43,980 nt of DNA from a virus: positions 1 to 43,980 of IMG/VR virus record IMGVR_UViG_3300022602_000008, one strand, 5' to 3'. The notes beneath the pieces are model-generated. The model saw nothing but the letters and a program-made list of their open reading frames with translations, searched no databases and was not told the DNA's origin. Below are positions 24,317 to 32,437 of this stretch, in pieces. Position 1 is the stretch's first letter, and each line of letters starts with the position of its first letter. The position numbers and the translations under genes are program-made.

Positions 24317-24993
24317 CCAATGACCAAATAAAAACCGCGATGCGCATTACTTCTATTTTCGAAAACGACACAAGCGTACTTCAATACGACTACGCCGAAA
24401 AACTATCCGACTTCACAAAAAGAGGCGTGACTTTTGGTCTCGGATTTTGCGTGCGCACTGGCGACGGTTTCCAGGTCCTTCAACAGATCTTAAGCCGGAA
24501 TAAAAATAGCCCACTCATTAAGTATCTAAACCCTGTCAGAAAGGCCCAAGACTCGGGGTTCTATAACGTCGTATGGTTTCCAACCAAAGAATTCATAAAA
24601 GACTGGAACGCTCACGGAGCCGACCCCGAAGCAGTCGCCGCGCAAGATGCGGTCTATTACACCGAATGCGTAAAACCAGCAATTGATAAATTTAATTATT
24701 TAGGCTTATCAAACTTTTGGTCTTTCTTCTCTTTGTTTGATGCTTACGTCATGCAAGGCGACGACGGCGTTTCATCTATCATCGAATCAATGGGCACAAC
24801 GTCAAGCGAATCAGAATGGTGCGAACACTTCAACGCTTTTCGCATTCAGTACATGCAAGACCAAGACGATGCCGAGTGGAATAAATGTTTAAATCGCCCA
24901 GCTTTAATACATGATATTTGTGTAAAGTACTGGGATAAGCAAACCGGACCGTACCAGCTTTCTTTAGGAACCTACGGCGACTTTTCAATTTAA
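24313..24993 (+). CDS. GH46 chitosanase-like lysozyme-superfamily protein
   Basis: A 226-residue protein whose N-terminal half follows the GH46 chitosanase pattern: ITSIFENDTSVLQYDYAEKL, SDFTKRGVTFGLGFCVRTGDGFQVL. Glu17 aligns with the catalytic acid of Streptomyces chitosanase and Asp33 with its base in the GDGRGYT region. Later, QDAVYYTECVKPAIDKFNYLGL and FSLFDAYVMQGDDG fit the family's YYDA.V.HG helix. GH46 enzymes cut glucosamine-rich glycans. No signal peptide is present. It is translationally coupled to the primase and ends just before a terminator, an unusual place for a lytic enzyme. Assignment is by motif only. Confidence 0.65.
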   Translation: MTNDQIKTAMRITSIFENDTSVLQYDYAEKLSDFTKRGVTFGLGFCVRTGDGFQVLQQILSRNKNSPLIKYLNPVRKAQDSGFYNVVWFPTKEFIKDWNAHGADPEAVAAQDAVYYTECVKPAIDKFNYLGLSNFWSFFSLFDAYVMQGDDGVSSIIESMGTTSSESEWCEHFNAFRIQYMQDQDDAEWNKCLNRPALIHDICVKYWDKQTGPYQLSLGTYGDFSI

Positions 24994-25006
24994 TCACCAC
25001 AAAAAG

Positions 25007-25044
25007 AAAACGCCCGAGTTAGGATTAACCAGCTCGGGCGTTTT
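25007..25044. terminator. Bidirectional intrinsic terminator
   Basis: AAAACGCCCGAG and CTCGGGCGTTTT face each other across a 14-base centre (TTAGGATTAACCAG). The stem is 12 bases with A and T runs at both ends, so it can end transcription from the primase operon on the plus strand and from the convergent gene at 25115-25423 on the minus strand. Confidence 0.9.
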
Positions 25045-25114
25045 CGCGTGATCCCTGTTTTTTATTTCAGTTCTCCCGCTCAGTGTATAAAATATCAAAA
25101 CTGTGTCAACTACT

Positions 25115-25423
25115 TTATTTTTTCTTTATATGTTTTTTGTGAAGCAATGACAGTCGCTCGATATTTCCATCTGAAAACGTAATAATTTTATTCTTTGCCT
25201 TACGCTCTTTAAACTCTTTAATCATGCACCAGTCGTTTGCACTCATGCCGTAATTCTTAGCCGCATTACCCTGGTTTATTCCACCTACCAGCTCATAAAG
25301 ATCGTCTAAATGCTGGTGCGCCCTCGCCTCTGCTCCAACAGTAGGGGAAGGCACAGCATTAGCAAGGTTCGGGTTTTTCGCAATCGCTGCGCTCGCGTCG
25401 GGGGTCTTGTTACTTTTTTCCAT
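25115..25423 (-). CDS. Protein of unknown function beside RHH gene
   Basis: A 102-residue protein with AGGAGAG upstream. The first 35 residues are Ala/Asn/Pro-rich and likely disordered. The middle (QHLDDLYELVGGINQGNAAKNYGMSANDWCMIKEFKERK) is helical, and the end is basic (LSLLHKKHIKKK). No family is recognised. It is the second gene of a short leftward unit after the ribbon-helix-helix gene and ends near the bidirectional terminator. The basic tail allows a DNA-binding role, but nothing proves it. Confidence 0.55.
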   Translation of the reverse strand: MEKSNKTPDASAAIAKNPNLANAVPSPTVGAEARAHQHLDDLYELVGGINQGNAAKNYGMSANDWCMIKEFKERKAKNKIITFSDGNIERLSLLHKKHIKKK

Positions 25424-25458
25424 GGTTCTCTCCTATTTGTTTTTCAATTTCATGTTTT

Positions 25459-25860
25459 TTAGCGCACATAATTCCCATTCTCATCGAGACACTCTTCGTC
25501 GTCTTCAGCTTCCGAGTGCATCGAAGACAACGAACTATTTCCGATGTACTGTCTCTTTTCCGCGTCTTCAATGAGTTGCTGGGTTTTACTTTTGAGTTTG
25601 TTACTGATCGAACCTTGTTTTGTTTTCGCATATTCTTCCTTATGGGTTATTAATAGATCCTTAGCAGAGCGCGGCATATTACGGCTGGTCATGTACTCCG
25701 TTAATGCTTCCATTATGGTTGCACTAATAGTCATCTTTTTAGAAGCAGCGAAAATAGTTACGCTTGCTTTAAAATAAGACGTAGTACGAAAACCTACCGT
25801 GGTATCCAGTATCTCTGGTTTTTCCTTTTCGTAGTCTTCTGTGTCGTATATGTTTTCCAT
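25459..25860 (-). CDS. Ribbon-helix-helix-like regulator, likely leaderless
   Basis: A 133-residue protein. I chose the ATG at 25860, because the predicted start of transcription is about there and an upstream in-frame start would fall inside the promoter. Residues 21-57 fit a ribbon-helix-helix fold: TTVGFRTTSYFKASV (strand and turn), FAASKKMTISATIMEALTEYM (helices). The rest is helical, then acidic and Ser-rich (SSLSSMHSEAEDDEECLDENG). No Shine-Dalgarno precedes the start. It probably represses transcription from the adjacent repeat-rich region, including its own promoter. This is inference from position and fold. Confidence 0.6.
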   Translation of the reverse strand: MENIYDTEDYEKEKPEILDTTVGFRTTSYFKASVTIFAASKKMTISATIMEALTEYMTSRNMPRSAKDLLITHKEEYAKTKQGSISNKLKSKTQQLIEDAEKRQYIGNSSLSSMHSEAEDDEECLDENGNYVR

Positions 25861-25866
25861 TATTAT

Positions 25867-25895
25867 GTTATATGGTAACAACGAAAATCTGTAAA
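25867..25895 (-). promoter_or_regulatory. Strong leftward promoter for RHH gene
   Basis: On the minus strand TTTACA (25895-25890), a 17-base spacer and TATAAC (25872-25867) give five of six matches to each consensus box. The predicted start falls at about the A of the ATG (25860), implying a leaderless mRNA. The spacer contains GGTAACAAC (plus strand 25874-25882), one of several related TAACA motifs, so a repressor bound there would block the promoter. Confidence 0.65.
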
Positions 25896-25912
25896 GCAAA
25901 CATACATTTATT

Positions 25913-25929
25913 TTTATTGTAACATTGTA
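25913..25929 (+). repeat. 17-base direct repeat, copy 1
   Basis: TTTATTGTAACATTGTA occurs here and again at 26073-26089, 160 bases apart. This copy continues into an imperfect dyad (TAACA...TGTTA) up to about 25938. The element may be a protein binding site. Confidence 0.85.
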
Positions 25930-26072
25930 CGTTGTTATTATTGAGCTTTTTGTGCAACGACAACGAAGAAATACGAAAGCCCAAAGTTTTTATAAAACCG
26001 AAATATACTGACTGTACTGTACTAACAGTAATAACAGTATTATTCCTTTATTATAACTCTTTACTCTTATTC

Positions 26073-26089
26073 TTTATTGTAACATTGTA
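26073..26089 (+). repeat. 17-base direct repeat, copy 2
   Basis: A second perfect copy of TTTATTGTAACATTGTA. It is followed by ACAAAAT, so TGTAACATTGTAACA forms a tandem pair of TGTAACA boxes at 26078-26092. Confidence 0.85.
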
Positions 26090-26236
26090 ACAAAATAAGT
26101 AAATATATAAAACTATTAAAGAATCTGGTTACAACGGACATGTGCAACGAAAAAATGTAACAATGAACGTGTACGTTGCACGCTCGTCAATAGTTTGTTC
26201 TGGTTTAAATCATTTAACGCGGGTATTTTTAAATCT

Positions 26237-26800
26237 ATGGCAAAACGAAAGTCACCCCTGGCGGGTGCAGAGGCCGTGCCTGGTGCGCGTCCTTTAAGTT
26301 GGGCAGAAGAAAAATTCATTGAAACTTATATTGACAATGGAGGAAATGCTACAGGTGCTTATCGAGCTTCTCACCCTGGATGCCTTTACAGCACTGCAAA
26401 TACCGAGGGTCCTCAATGGCTCGCAAAACCTCGCATAGCTGAAGGGATCGAACAAGCGCGAGAAGAGTTTAAGAATTTAATTAAAATTGATCGCAAAAAG
26501 TTGCTCAGAGTTTATGCTGGAATAGCGTTTTCAACGATTGACGACTTTACGGAGGTGCTTAAAGATCCGACGAAAAAAGAATCGTATACTGGTCTCGGTG
26601 CTAAAAAGCACGCGATCGAATACGCGGAAAAATCAACAAAGAACGGAAACAAGATAAAACTTGTTTCTAAGCTGGCGGCGCTAAATGAACTTTGGGACAA
26701 ATGTGGACTTAAAAAAGAATCTGATACAGGTAGCGGAACGGCTCACGCTGAAGCAGTTTTCCGAGCAGTATCGAAAATTCTTGGAGACGAACCAACTTGA
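26237..26800 (+). CDS. terS: Terminase small subunit
   Basis: A 187-residue protein starting at the ATG of MAKRKSPLAG; an upstream TTG is less likely. The N-terminal region has the terminase DNA-binding pattern: LSWAEEKFIETYIDNGGNATGAYRASHPGC, with the NATGAYR helix turn, and then WLAKPRIAEGIEQAREE. The middle is helical (LIKIDRKKLLRVYAGIAFSTIDDFTEV) and the C-terminus is polar. It recognises phage DNA for packaging and hands it to the large subunit. No clear Shine-Dalgarno is seen before the ATG. It overlaps the large subunit reading frame by about 116 bases. Confidence 0.85.
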   Translation: MAKRKSPLAGAEAVPGARPLSWAEEKFIETYIDNGGNATGAYRASHPGCLYSTANTEGPQWLAKPRIAEGIEQAREEFKNLIKIDRKKLLRVYAGIAFSTIDDFTEVLKDPTKKESYTGLGAKKHAIEYAEKSTKNGNKIKLVSKLAALNELWDKCGLKKESDTGSGTAHAEAVFRAVSKILGDEPT

Positions 26801-28400
26801 GGAAGCTCAAAATCTACTTTGGGCTCGCTGTGCTACGGACCTGGAACTTTTTGCCATTCATTATTTTCCGCATTACTGTCAGTTCTCTTTCAATGAATTG
26901 CACCGTGATCTTTTTTCGATTACTGAATTTGGTGAGAGGGCGGTTAGACGCGCACGCGCTGCACCTCGTGGATATGCAAAGTCTACGCTTGAGGCCCTTA
27001 TCAAACCCCTTCACGACCTTTGTTACCACCTCGAAGTTTTTATCGTCATATTCTCAAACACTCAGGACCAGGCAAATCAAAAACTTAAGGACATTCGGAC
27101 CGAGATACTTACGAACGTACCTCTGGCTTCTGATTACAAACTTCATTTTCCAAATAAGACTCCAGGCGAATCGCAGTACGTCGCATTTAGCGGCGATCAT
27201 TCGTGCTTATTTCAAAGCTATGGATCGGGTACGGAAGTACGGGGAATTCGGCACGGTGCCAGCCGACCAAGCAAGATCGTCGTCGATGATGGTGAACATT
27301 CTGAGGAAGTTCTTAACGAAGCGATCAGGAGAAAATACGAAGACTGGTACTTTCAAGTCGTCTCGAAACTTGGAACGAAAGACACGAACATCAACATTAT
27401 CGGCACCATTCTCCATCCCGAATCCCTTTTATCGACGCTCATCAGGAATGCCGCGTACAGTGGCAAAATTTACAAAGCTGTAATTTCGTGGGCCGATAAT
27501 CAAAAGCTTTGGGACGAGTGGACTCGCATTTACACGAACCTCGATGATCCCGAGCGGGTTCAAAAATCTCGAGTTTTTTACACAGAAAATGAAAAAGAAA
27601 TGCTTCGAGGGACAAAAGTTTTATGGCCCGAGAAAGAGTCATACCTGGACTTGATGAAAGAACTTATCGAGACGGGCCGCAGGGCTTTTTATAAAGAAAA
27701 ACAAAATGAGCCTATCGGAGGCGACGAAGCGCTATTCGAAAAGATCCACTGGTATCGTGAGACTAGCGAAGGCTTCTTGATTGAATCCACAAACTCATTG
27801 ATCCCATGGGACCAACTCAAAGACAAAGAAGGCCGCTGGCTTAATTCGTTTGGGGCTCTCGATCCGGCCACGGGTCAAACAAAAGCGCGTCCTAATAAGC
27901 TAGGCGATTACTCATGTATTCTTACGGGGATCGGCGTAGGCGTTCGAACTGAACATCGAACTAGGCTTTTTGTGCATGATGACTGGACAAAACGGGAAGG
28001 CCCGACTCGCTGGATAAGTGAGATTTTCGAGCATGATCAGGTCTACAACTATCAAAAGTTTGGCGTCGAGACCAACTTGTACCGCGATCTTCTTATGCCG
28101 AATATCGAGGCCGAGCGTAAACGCTGGGAGACTAAACTTAAAAAGCAGCTACGAGTGCCATTCTATGATATTCATAACGTAGAGAACAAAGAGAAACGGA
28201 TCTATACCCTTGAGCCGAAAGTCACTCATGGCTGGATCTTATTCAACCGAACCTTGAGCCCGTTATTCATGAGGCAGCTAGAAGCTTTCCCTCATGGAGA
28301 CCACGACGACGGGCCTGACGCACTTGAAATGCTTTGGTCTTTGATGAACAATAGATATAAAGCGAGCGGTGTGAATGTAAACGCTATGGGTGGAAGGTAA
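26685..28400 (+). CDS. terL: Terminase large subunit (ATPase/nuclease)
   Basis: A 571-residue DNA-packaging motor. The ATPase part shows a Walker A-like RAAPRGYAKST (91-101) and Walker B KIVVDDGE (197-204, D201/D202/E204). The nuclease part has GALDPATGQ and LGDYSCI around residues 390-415, and the C-terminal DDGPDALEML, which supply metal-binding acidic residues. It cuts and translocates concatemeric DNA into proheads at the portal. The start shown is an ATG deep inside the small-subunit gene; the true start may be a TTG near 26781, so the first 30 residues are uncertain. It stops at 28400 and touches the next gene by overlap. Confidence 0.9.
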   Translation: MNFGTNVDLKKNLIQVAERLTLKQFSEQYRKFLETNQLEEAQNLLWARCATDLELFAIHYFPHYCQFSFNELHRDLFSITEFGERAVRRARAAPRGYAKSTLEALIKPLHDLCYHLEVFIVIFSNTQDQANQKLKDIRTEILTNVPLASDYKLHFPNKTPGESQYVAFSGDHSCLFQSYGSGTEVRGIRHGASRPSKIVVDDGEHSEEVLNEAIRRKYEDWYFQVVSKLGTKDTNINIIGTILHPESLLSTLIRNAAYSGKIYKAVISWADNQKLWDEWTRIYTNLDDPERVQKSRVFYTENEKEMLRGTKVLWPEKESYLDLMKELIETGRRAFYKEKQNEPIGGDEALFEKIHWYRETSEGFLIESTNSLIPWDQLKDKEGRWLNSFGALDPATGQTKARPNKLGDYSCILTGIGVGVRTEHRTRLFVHDDWTKREGPTRWISEIFEHDQVYNYQKFGVETNLYRDLLMPNIEAERKRWETKLKKQLRVPFYDIHNVENKEKRIYTLEPKVTHGWILFNRTLSPLFMRQLEAFPHGDHDDGPDALEMLWSLMNNRYKASGVNVNAMGGR

Positions 28401-29122
28401 TGAAAAACATTGTTTGGAGAAGAATAGGGGGTAAAGTCGTTCCGTTAAAGCTGTCATCAGGCTTTCAACTTGACCCTATTTATCATAAAGCAAACATTGT
28501 TTCTAAAACCAAAGAACACGCCGCTAAGATTGGCAGAGCCATAAAACAAGGTTTTGACGTTTCTCAATCTTGGTTTCATGGTACTAATGCAAGCTTTAAA
28601 AAGTTTGACATGAACAAATTTAGAACAGGATCGGGAGCAGTATCCGAAGGTTTTGGCGCTTATTTTGCGAAAGACTCGAAACTCGCTAGTGGATACGCAA
28701 ACTCAAAAATAAACGGTGGAAACGTACATCAAGTATTTTTAAAAAAAGGTAAATACGTTACCGAAAATTCAAAGCCTTTTAATCGTAAAGAATTAGTAAG
28801 CCTCATAAAAGGCGCAGGAAAAGAAAATATTGAAACTGGCTTAAGTAATTACGACGAGAATAAAAGTAAAGCTTTAGCGACTGCGCTTAAAGGGTATTCA
28901 AAATTTTCTCCTCCCGATCAAATGGCTATGGTTCAAAATGAGTTTTATCGTGGAAACATGAATAGGCTTGGATCTTCGCTAAAAAAGTTAGGGTACATTG
29001 GTATTGATGTTCCAGGCAAAAATAAAATTGTAGGTCAAGGCCCTATTTCTGAAGTCAAAGTCGCTTTTCACCCTTCAAGTATTCGCTCAGTTCATTCCTC
29101 TTTTAAAGTGAGGAAAAAGTAA
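28400..29122 (+). CDS. Tagged ADP-ribosyltransferase-like protein
   Basis: A 240-residue protein. It begins with the 12-residue tag WRRIGGKVVPLK (residues 6-17). Residues 57-100 fit an ADP-ribosyltransferase of the polyvalent-protein type: SWFHGTNASFKKFD (His60-Gly61-Thr62, NAD-binding start), SEGFGAYFAKDSKLASGYA (Y88/F89 strand). A late acidic or Gln catalytic residue could lie around FYRGNMNR-IGSSLKKLGYIGI, but I cannot fix it. Such proteins are often delivered into the cell with phage DNA and modify host proteins. It lies between terminase and GNAT genes, with one-base overlaps on both sides. Confidence 0.7.
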   Translation: MKNIVWRRIGGKVVPLKLSSGFQLDPIYHKANIVSKTKEHAAKIGRAIKQGFDVSQSWFHGTNASFKKFDMNKFRTGSGAVSEGFGAYFAKDSKLASGYANSKINGGNVHQVFLKKGKYVTENSKPFNRKELVSLIKGAGKENIETGLSNYDENKSKALATALKGYSKFSPPDQMAMVQNEFYRGNMNRLGSSLKKLGYIGIDVPGKNKIVGQGPISEVKVAFHPSSIRSVHSSFKVRKK

Positions 29123-29625
29123 TGGGAAAGATTATTTTTAGAAAAGTGGGCGGTAAAATTGTACCCATAAAAATAAGCTCTGAAAAATCCGAGGCGGGTT
29201 TTGATAAAATAAGAAAAATTACGGCAGTGGCTAAAGGCGCTGGTATAGAGCCAGGTAGTGATAAACACGTCGGTCACATGTTTTTAAAAATACCTAAAAC
29301 AGGCACAGGCGCGGAAATAATGGACGTAAGAGTTAGGGAAGGCTGGAAACGTCGTGGTTTAGGAAAACAAATGTTTGAACATGCGGCAAAACTTGCGGGT
29401 CGAGTGGGCAAAAAGTTTTTAAGATCCGATGAAATTCAACATCCTTCCCAAGCTGGCATTAGATTAAAACACGGCAAAACTAAATTTATTGCGCTAGGTT
29501 TTGGTAAATATCAAGAACAATCAAAAAAAGTTAAGCCTTACCAAATTAGAGAAGTTATTAAGTCTTACAAGCACCAAGTAAGGGCTACGACTATGATCAA
29601 AAAGAAGTTTAGGAGAACTAAATAA
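29122..29625 (+). CDS. Tagged GNAT-family acetyltransferase-like protein
   Basis: A 167-residue protein with the tag FRKVGGKIVPIK (residues 6-17). The acetyl-CoA pocket motif A is recognisable in IMDVRVREGWKRRGLGKQMFEHAAKLA (R77-R78-G79-L80-G81-K82). A later helix (PSQAGIRLKHGKTKF) is typical of GNAT motif B. The C-terminus is strongly basic. GNAT enzymes transfer acetyl groups to amines on proteins or small molecules; the target is unknown. Its position beside the ADP-ribosyltransferase and portal genes and its tag suggest that it is a virion-delivered effector. Confidence 0.7.
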   Translation: MGKIIFRKVGGKIVPIKISSEKSEAGFDKIRKITAVAKGAGIEPGSDKHVGHMFLKIPKTGTGAEIMDVRVREGWKRRGLGKQMFEHAAKLAGRVGKKFLRSDEIQHPSQAGIRLKHGKTKFIALGFGKYQEQSKKVKPYQIREVIKSYKHQVRATTMIKKKFRRTK

Positions 29626-31109
29626 TGGCAAGAGATCTGAAACCAAAAGCAGGGGGCCTTAGTCGTTTACGCCGATTCGCTCAGAATAATTTAGGCGTGA
29701 TCATGACTGATGAGATGAACGCAGGAAGGGTTTTTAGAAAAGACGAGCTTGATCTTCTTGATAAATACTACGACGGTACACAATACGAAAATCTCATGGA
29801 CTGGAATGAGGCCATGGAGCAAGAAGAGTACGTTTCTATTCGTAAACGTAAACCGCGAGTCATGTATAACGTGGCTAAAGTTTTGGTTGATAAAGTGGCG
29901 GCTAAACTTGTGGGTGAATCTACTTTTCCTACTTTTATTGTTGAGGAAGATGAAGAAGACACAGCATTTTTTAGGACTGTGCAAAAAGCCGCGCGTTTTC
30001 GCCGCAACATGCTTGATCCTATCAAACAGCTTCTTAAATCCGGCGCAGTATTTGTTCGCTATTACCTGGTAAACGGAGCTATTCAAGTTGAGTACGCAAA
30101 CTCAAAATATTGCTATCCTAAGTTTGATGCTTCCGGCGAGCTTGACTCGATCGAGATTAAGTACGTTTACGAAGATGCCAACGATTTAGACAAAGATGGA
30201 AAACCAAAAGCGAAGTGGTATCGGTTGGTTCTCGATAAGATGACCGACGTTCTTTTTGATAACCCTGATTACCGTCAGGGCTCGACGCCTACGTTTGAAG
30301 AAGTGGCCCGAGCCGAGCATGGGTTAGGCTGGGTGCAAGGCGAATGGTTTTGTACAGTAAAAGACAAGTTTGATTTTGATGGCTCTGGTATTTATGCACA
30401 GATCCTCGATTTCATTGACGACATAAATTACTCATTATCGCAGTCTAGCCAGGCCACGAGCTACGCACAGGAGCCGCAACTCGGAATCAATGGCGTAGAT
30501 GAGGACGAGCTTGAATCGCTTGTACGGTCGTCTCAGAAAGCCTGGAACCTTGGCCGCGAAGGTAAAGCCGAATACATCGAGGCGAAAATGGACGGCGTTA
30601 AAAATGCCGTGGAAACCCGAGATAAGACCCGTCACCTAATGCTCGACGTAGCTCGCGTGGTTTTGCATGATCCCGAGAAGATGACGGCCCAGGCGCAAAG
30701 CGGGGAAGCTTTAAAGCAGTTAAACGCGCCTCTTGTGGAACTCGTGGACGAGCTAAGACTTGTGATCGAGCAGAACATGGTCAATCTTTTAATTAAGATC
30801 GGGCTCACAGCGCTGCACTACAATGCTCAGGGCGAAGAAACAGTCATCGAAACGCCGCCAGGTTACATGCCTAGCTCGGTGGATATTACCGTCCAATGGC
30901 CTCCGATCTTTCCGGCAACGATCGCGGATATTAATTTAATGGCTCAGGCTGCTAACACTCTTTCCCAGGCGCAAATCATTTCGAGAGAGACACTCACGAG
31001 ATGGATTGCGCAAGTCATCCCTTCCGTGGATAATATTGAAGAGGAACTTAAAAAGATTGCAACTCAAGAACCTTTGCCGTCTCCGTTTGGCACTTTTGGA
31101 GGGCCTTAA
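29625..31109 (+). CDS. Portal protein (SPP1 gp6-like)
   Basis: A 494-residue protein. Its N-terminus (LSRLRRFAQNNLGVIM, KDELDLLDKYYDGTQYENLMDWNEA) and the core FRRNMLDPIKQLLKSGAVFVRYYL, IYAQILDFIDDINYSLSQSSQATSYAQEPQLGI, KAEYIEAKMDGVKNAVETRDKTRHLMLDVARV are typical of SPP1-like portals. Twelve copies form the ring through which DNA is packaged and ejected and to which the terminase and tail attach. It lies downstream of terminase as usual, but an adhesin cassette separates it from the MuF-like gene. Confidence 0.88.
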   Translation: MARDLKPKAGGLSRLRRFAQNNLGVIMTDEMNAGRVFRKDELDLLDKYYDGTQYENLMDWNEAMEQEEYVSIRKRKPRVMYNVAKVLVDKVAAKLVGESTFPTFIVEEDEEDTAFFRTVQKAARFRRNMLDPIKQLLKSGAVFVRYYLVNGAIQVEYANSKYCYPKFDASGELDSIEIKYVYEDANDLDKDGKPKAKWYRLVLDKMTDVLFDNPDYRQGSTPTFEEVARAEHGLGWVQGEWFCTVKDKFDFDGSGIYAQILDFIDDINYSLSQSSQATSYAQEPQLGINGVDEDELESLVRSSQKAWNLGREGKAEYIEAKMDGVKNAVETRDKTRHLMLDVARVVLHDPEKMTAQAQSGEALKQLNAPLVELVDELRLVIEQNMVNLLIKIGLTALHYNAQGEETVIETPPGYMPSSVDITVQWPPIFPATIADINLMAQAANTLSQAQIISRETLTRWIAQVIPSVDNIEEELKKIATQEPLPSPFGTFGGP

Positions 31110-31112
31110 GAT

Positions 31113-31523
31113 ATGTCATTTACATGCACTTCTCAGACCGTAGTAAACCCGATTATTCCTATTCTTATTAATCTATGGCAAGGAAAAACATTTTTATACA
31201 ACGGAACTATAACCGATAGCACAGGCGCATTGCTTGACCTTACGGGATATTCTTTCGCTGGCTGTATTCGAAAGTCTCCGACTGATGCACCGATCCCATT
31301 TACATTTGTGGTCCTAAACCAAACAACGTACAAAGGGCAATTTACTGCTTCAATTTCTCCGGCAGTTAGCGAAAAAATAAACGTGAATCCTTATCTTGCT
31401 CCGAACATTACTTTTACGCCTTACCTCGGAGAGATGAACATCATTGACCCGAGCGGAAATATTTTCCCGTTTGCAGAATTTAACGTCCAAGTATGGCCGA
31501 TGGTGCAACCGACAAATGTATAA
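31113..31523 (+). CDS. Small beta-rich protein at head of adhesin cassette
   Basis: A 136-residue protein with strand-rich sequence, including [30 protein letters not shown]. That segment matches the N-terminal adaptor domain type of baseplate upper and fibre-anchor proteins, and it parallels the protein at 11146-11559. The last third ends INPVL-type strands ([21 protein letters not shown]). It likely attaches the collagen-like fibre that follows and whose ATG overlaps its stop. Confidence is moderate because the similarity is only at pattern level. Confidence 0.55.
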   Translation: MSFTCTSQTVVNPIIPILINLWQGKTFLYNGTITDSTGALLDLTGYSFAGCIRKSPTDAPIPFTFVVLNQTTYKGQFTASISPAVSEKINVNPYLAPNITFTPYLGEMNIIDPSGNIFPFAEFNVQVWPMVQPTNV

Positions 31524-32436
31524 TGTAACGCTTACCGACGGCACGAATACCTTCAAGACTACTTTCACAATGGTGATGTATGTAGCCACGTTTTCGTTGC
31601 CTAATAGTTACATAGCCACGTTTTCCAGTCTTGGAATGCAGGGGCCGCAGGGCTTGCAAGGGCCTACAGGAGCCACGGGCGCGACGGGAGCCACTGGTCC
31701 ACAAGGGCCTCAAGGAAACCCAGGAGCAAACGGATCCACTTGGTATTTTGGTACAGGAACACCCTCAAATTCCGGCGGTTCTAATGGTGACTATTACCTC
31801 GAAAACGTGGGCCGAATTTGGAACAAACAATCAGGCACATGGGTTTATACAGGTATTAATATTACGGGTCCCACAGGGGCAACAGGAGCGACCGGAGCTA
31901 CAGGAGCAACGGGTCCTCAAGGGACGCCTGGAACAAATGGGACCAACGGCTCGACTTGGTATCAGGACAGCGGTACACCTTCGAGCGGCACCGGAGTAAA
32001 TGGGGATTATTATTTTAGGACTACAACAGGAGACGTTTATTTAAAGGCCGCAGGATCTTGGTCTATTGTGGCAAATATTACGGGTCCGACGGGTTCCACT
32101 GGGGCGACCGGACCAACAGGCCCGACGGGGCCAGCGGGTCCGAATACTGTTTCAACGTCTACGGCTTCGAATATCACGGGCATTTTAAAAGGTAACGGTT
32201 CTACGGTAGTTCAAGCCGCTGCTGGTACTGATTACGTTACACCTTCGCAGCTTTCTGCATACGCTCCGGCGGTATCAGTTCAGGCAACTTATGCAGCAAT
32301 GATCGCGCTTGGAACTCCTTCGGTAAATACTTTTTATGTAATAACTTCGGATGAAAATAAAAATTACGTTAATTCAACTTATTTATGGCTTTCAAATGGT
32401 TCTAGACTTTGGATAGCTTCGACAGGAGACAACTAA
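31516..32436 (+). CDS. Collagen-like tail fibre protein
   Basis: A 306-residue protein. The start is the ATG at 31516 that overlaps the upstream stop; an upstream TTG would add 24 residues. It has three collagen-like blocks of Gly-x-Tyr triplets (for example [14 protein letters not shown]), each followed by a nearly identical module beginning STWY, with NGDYY in the middle and ending in NIT. Collagen triplets form trimeric, stiff fibres. The C-terminal 100 residues ([34 protein letters not shown]) form a head domain that could bind the host. Fibre use is an inference; its place in the head module is unusual. Confidence 0.8.
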   Translation: MYNVTLTDGTNTFKTTFTMVMYVATFSLPNSYIATFSSLGMQGPQGLQGPTGATGATGATGPQGPQGNPGANGSTWYFGTGTPSNSGGSNGDYYLENVGRIWNKQSGTWVYTGINITGPTGATGATGATGATGPQGTPGTNGTNGSTWYQDSGTPSSGTGVNGDYYFRTTTGDVYLKAAGSWSIVANITGPTGSTGATGPTGPTGPAGPNTVSTSTASNITGILKGNGSTVVQAAAGTDYVTPSQLSAYAPAVSVQATYAAMIALGTPSVNTFYVITSDENKNYVNSTYLWLSNGSRLWIASTGDN

Positions 32437-32437
32437 G

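Larger units (their letters stand above)
25861..26236. promoter_or_regulatory. Repeat-rich intergenic control region
   Basis: This 376-base gap holds no gene I can support and is very AT-rich. It separates the leftward RHH unit from the rightward packaging genes. It contains the 17-base repeat TTTATTGTAACATTGTA twice, TGTGCAACGA twice, and several related TAACA/TGTTA and GTGCAACG motifs in both orientations (for example 25919-25940 and 26156-26182). It probably carries rightward promoter(s) for the late operon, operators, and possibly a replication origin. No rightward promoter could be fixed with confidence. Confidence 0.7.

Noticed and set aside
25410-25631. 73-residue minus-strand frame overlapping the RHH gene
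   Set aside because: It overlaps the RHH gene in another frame, has no clear start signal, and its neighbours explain the region.
26078-26115. Possible rightward promoter TTGTAA ... TAAATA in the AT-rich gap
   Set aside because: Several equally poor matches occur in this AT-rich stretch, so no single rightward promoter can be chosen.
31640-32150. Repetitive DNA that could look like a CRISPR array or tandem repeat
   Set aside because: The repeats are Gly-x-Tyr collagen triplets in frame with the fibre gene, with no spacers of constant length.
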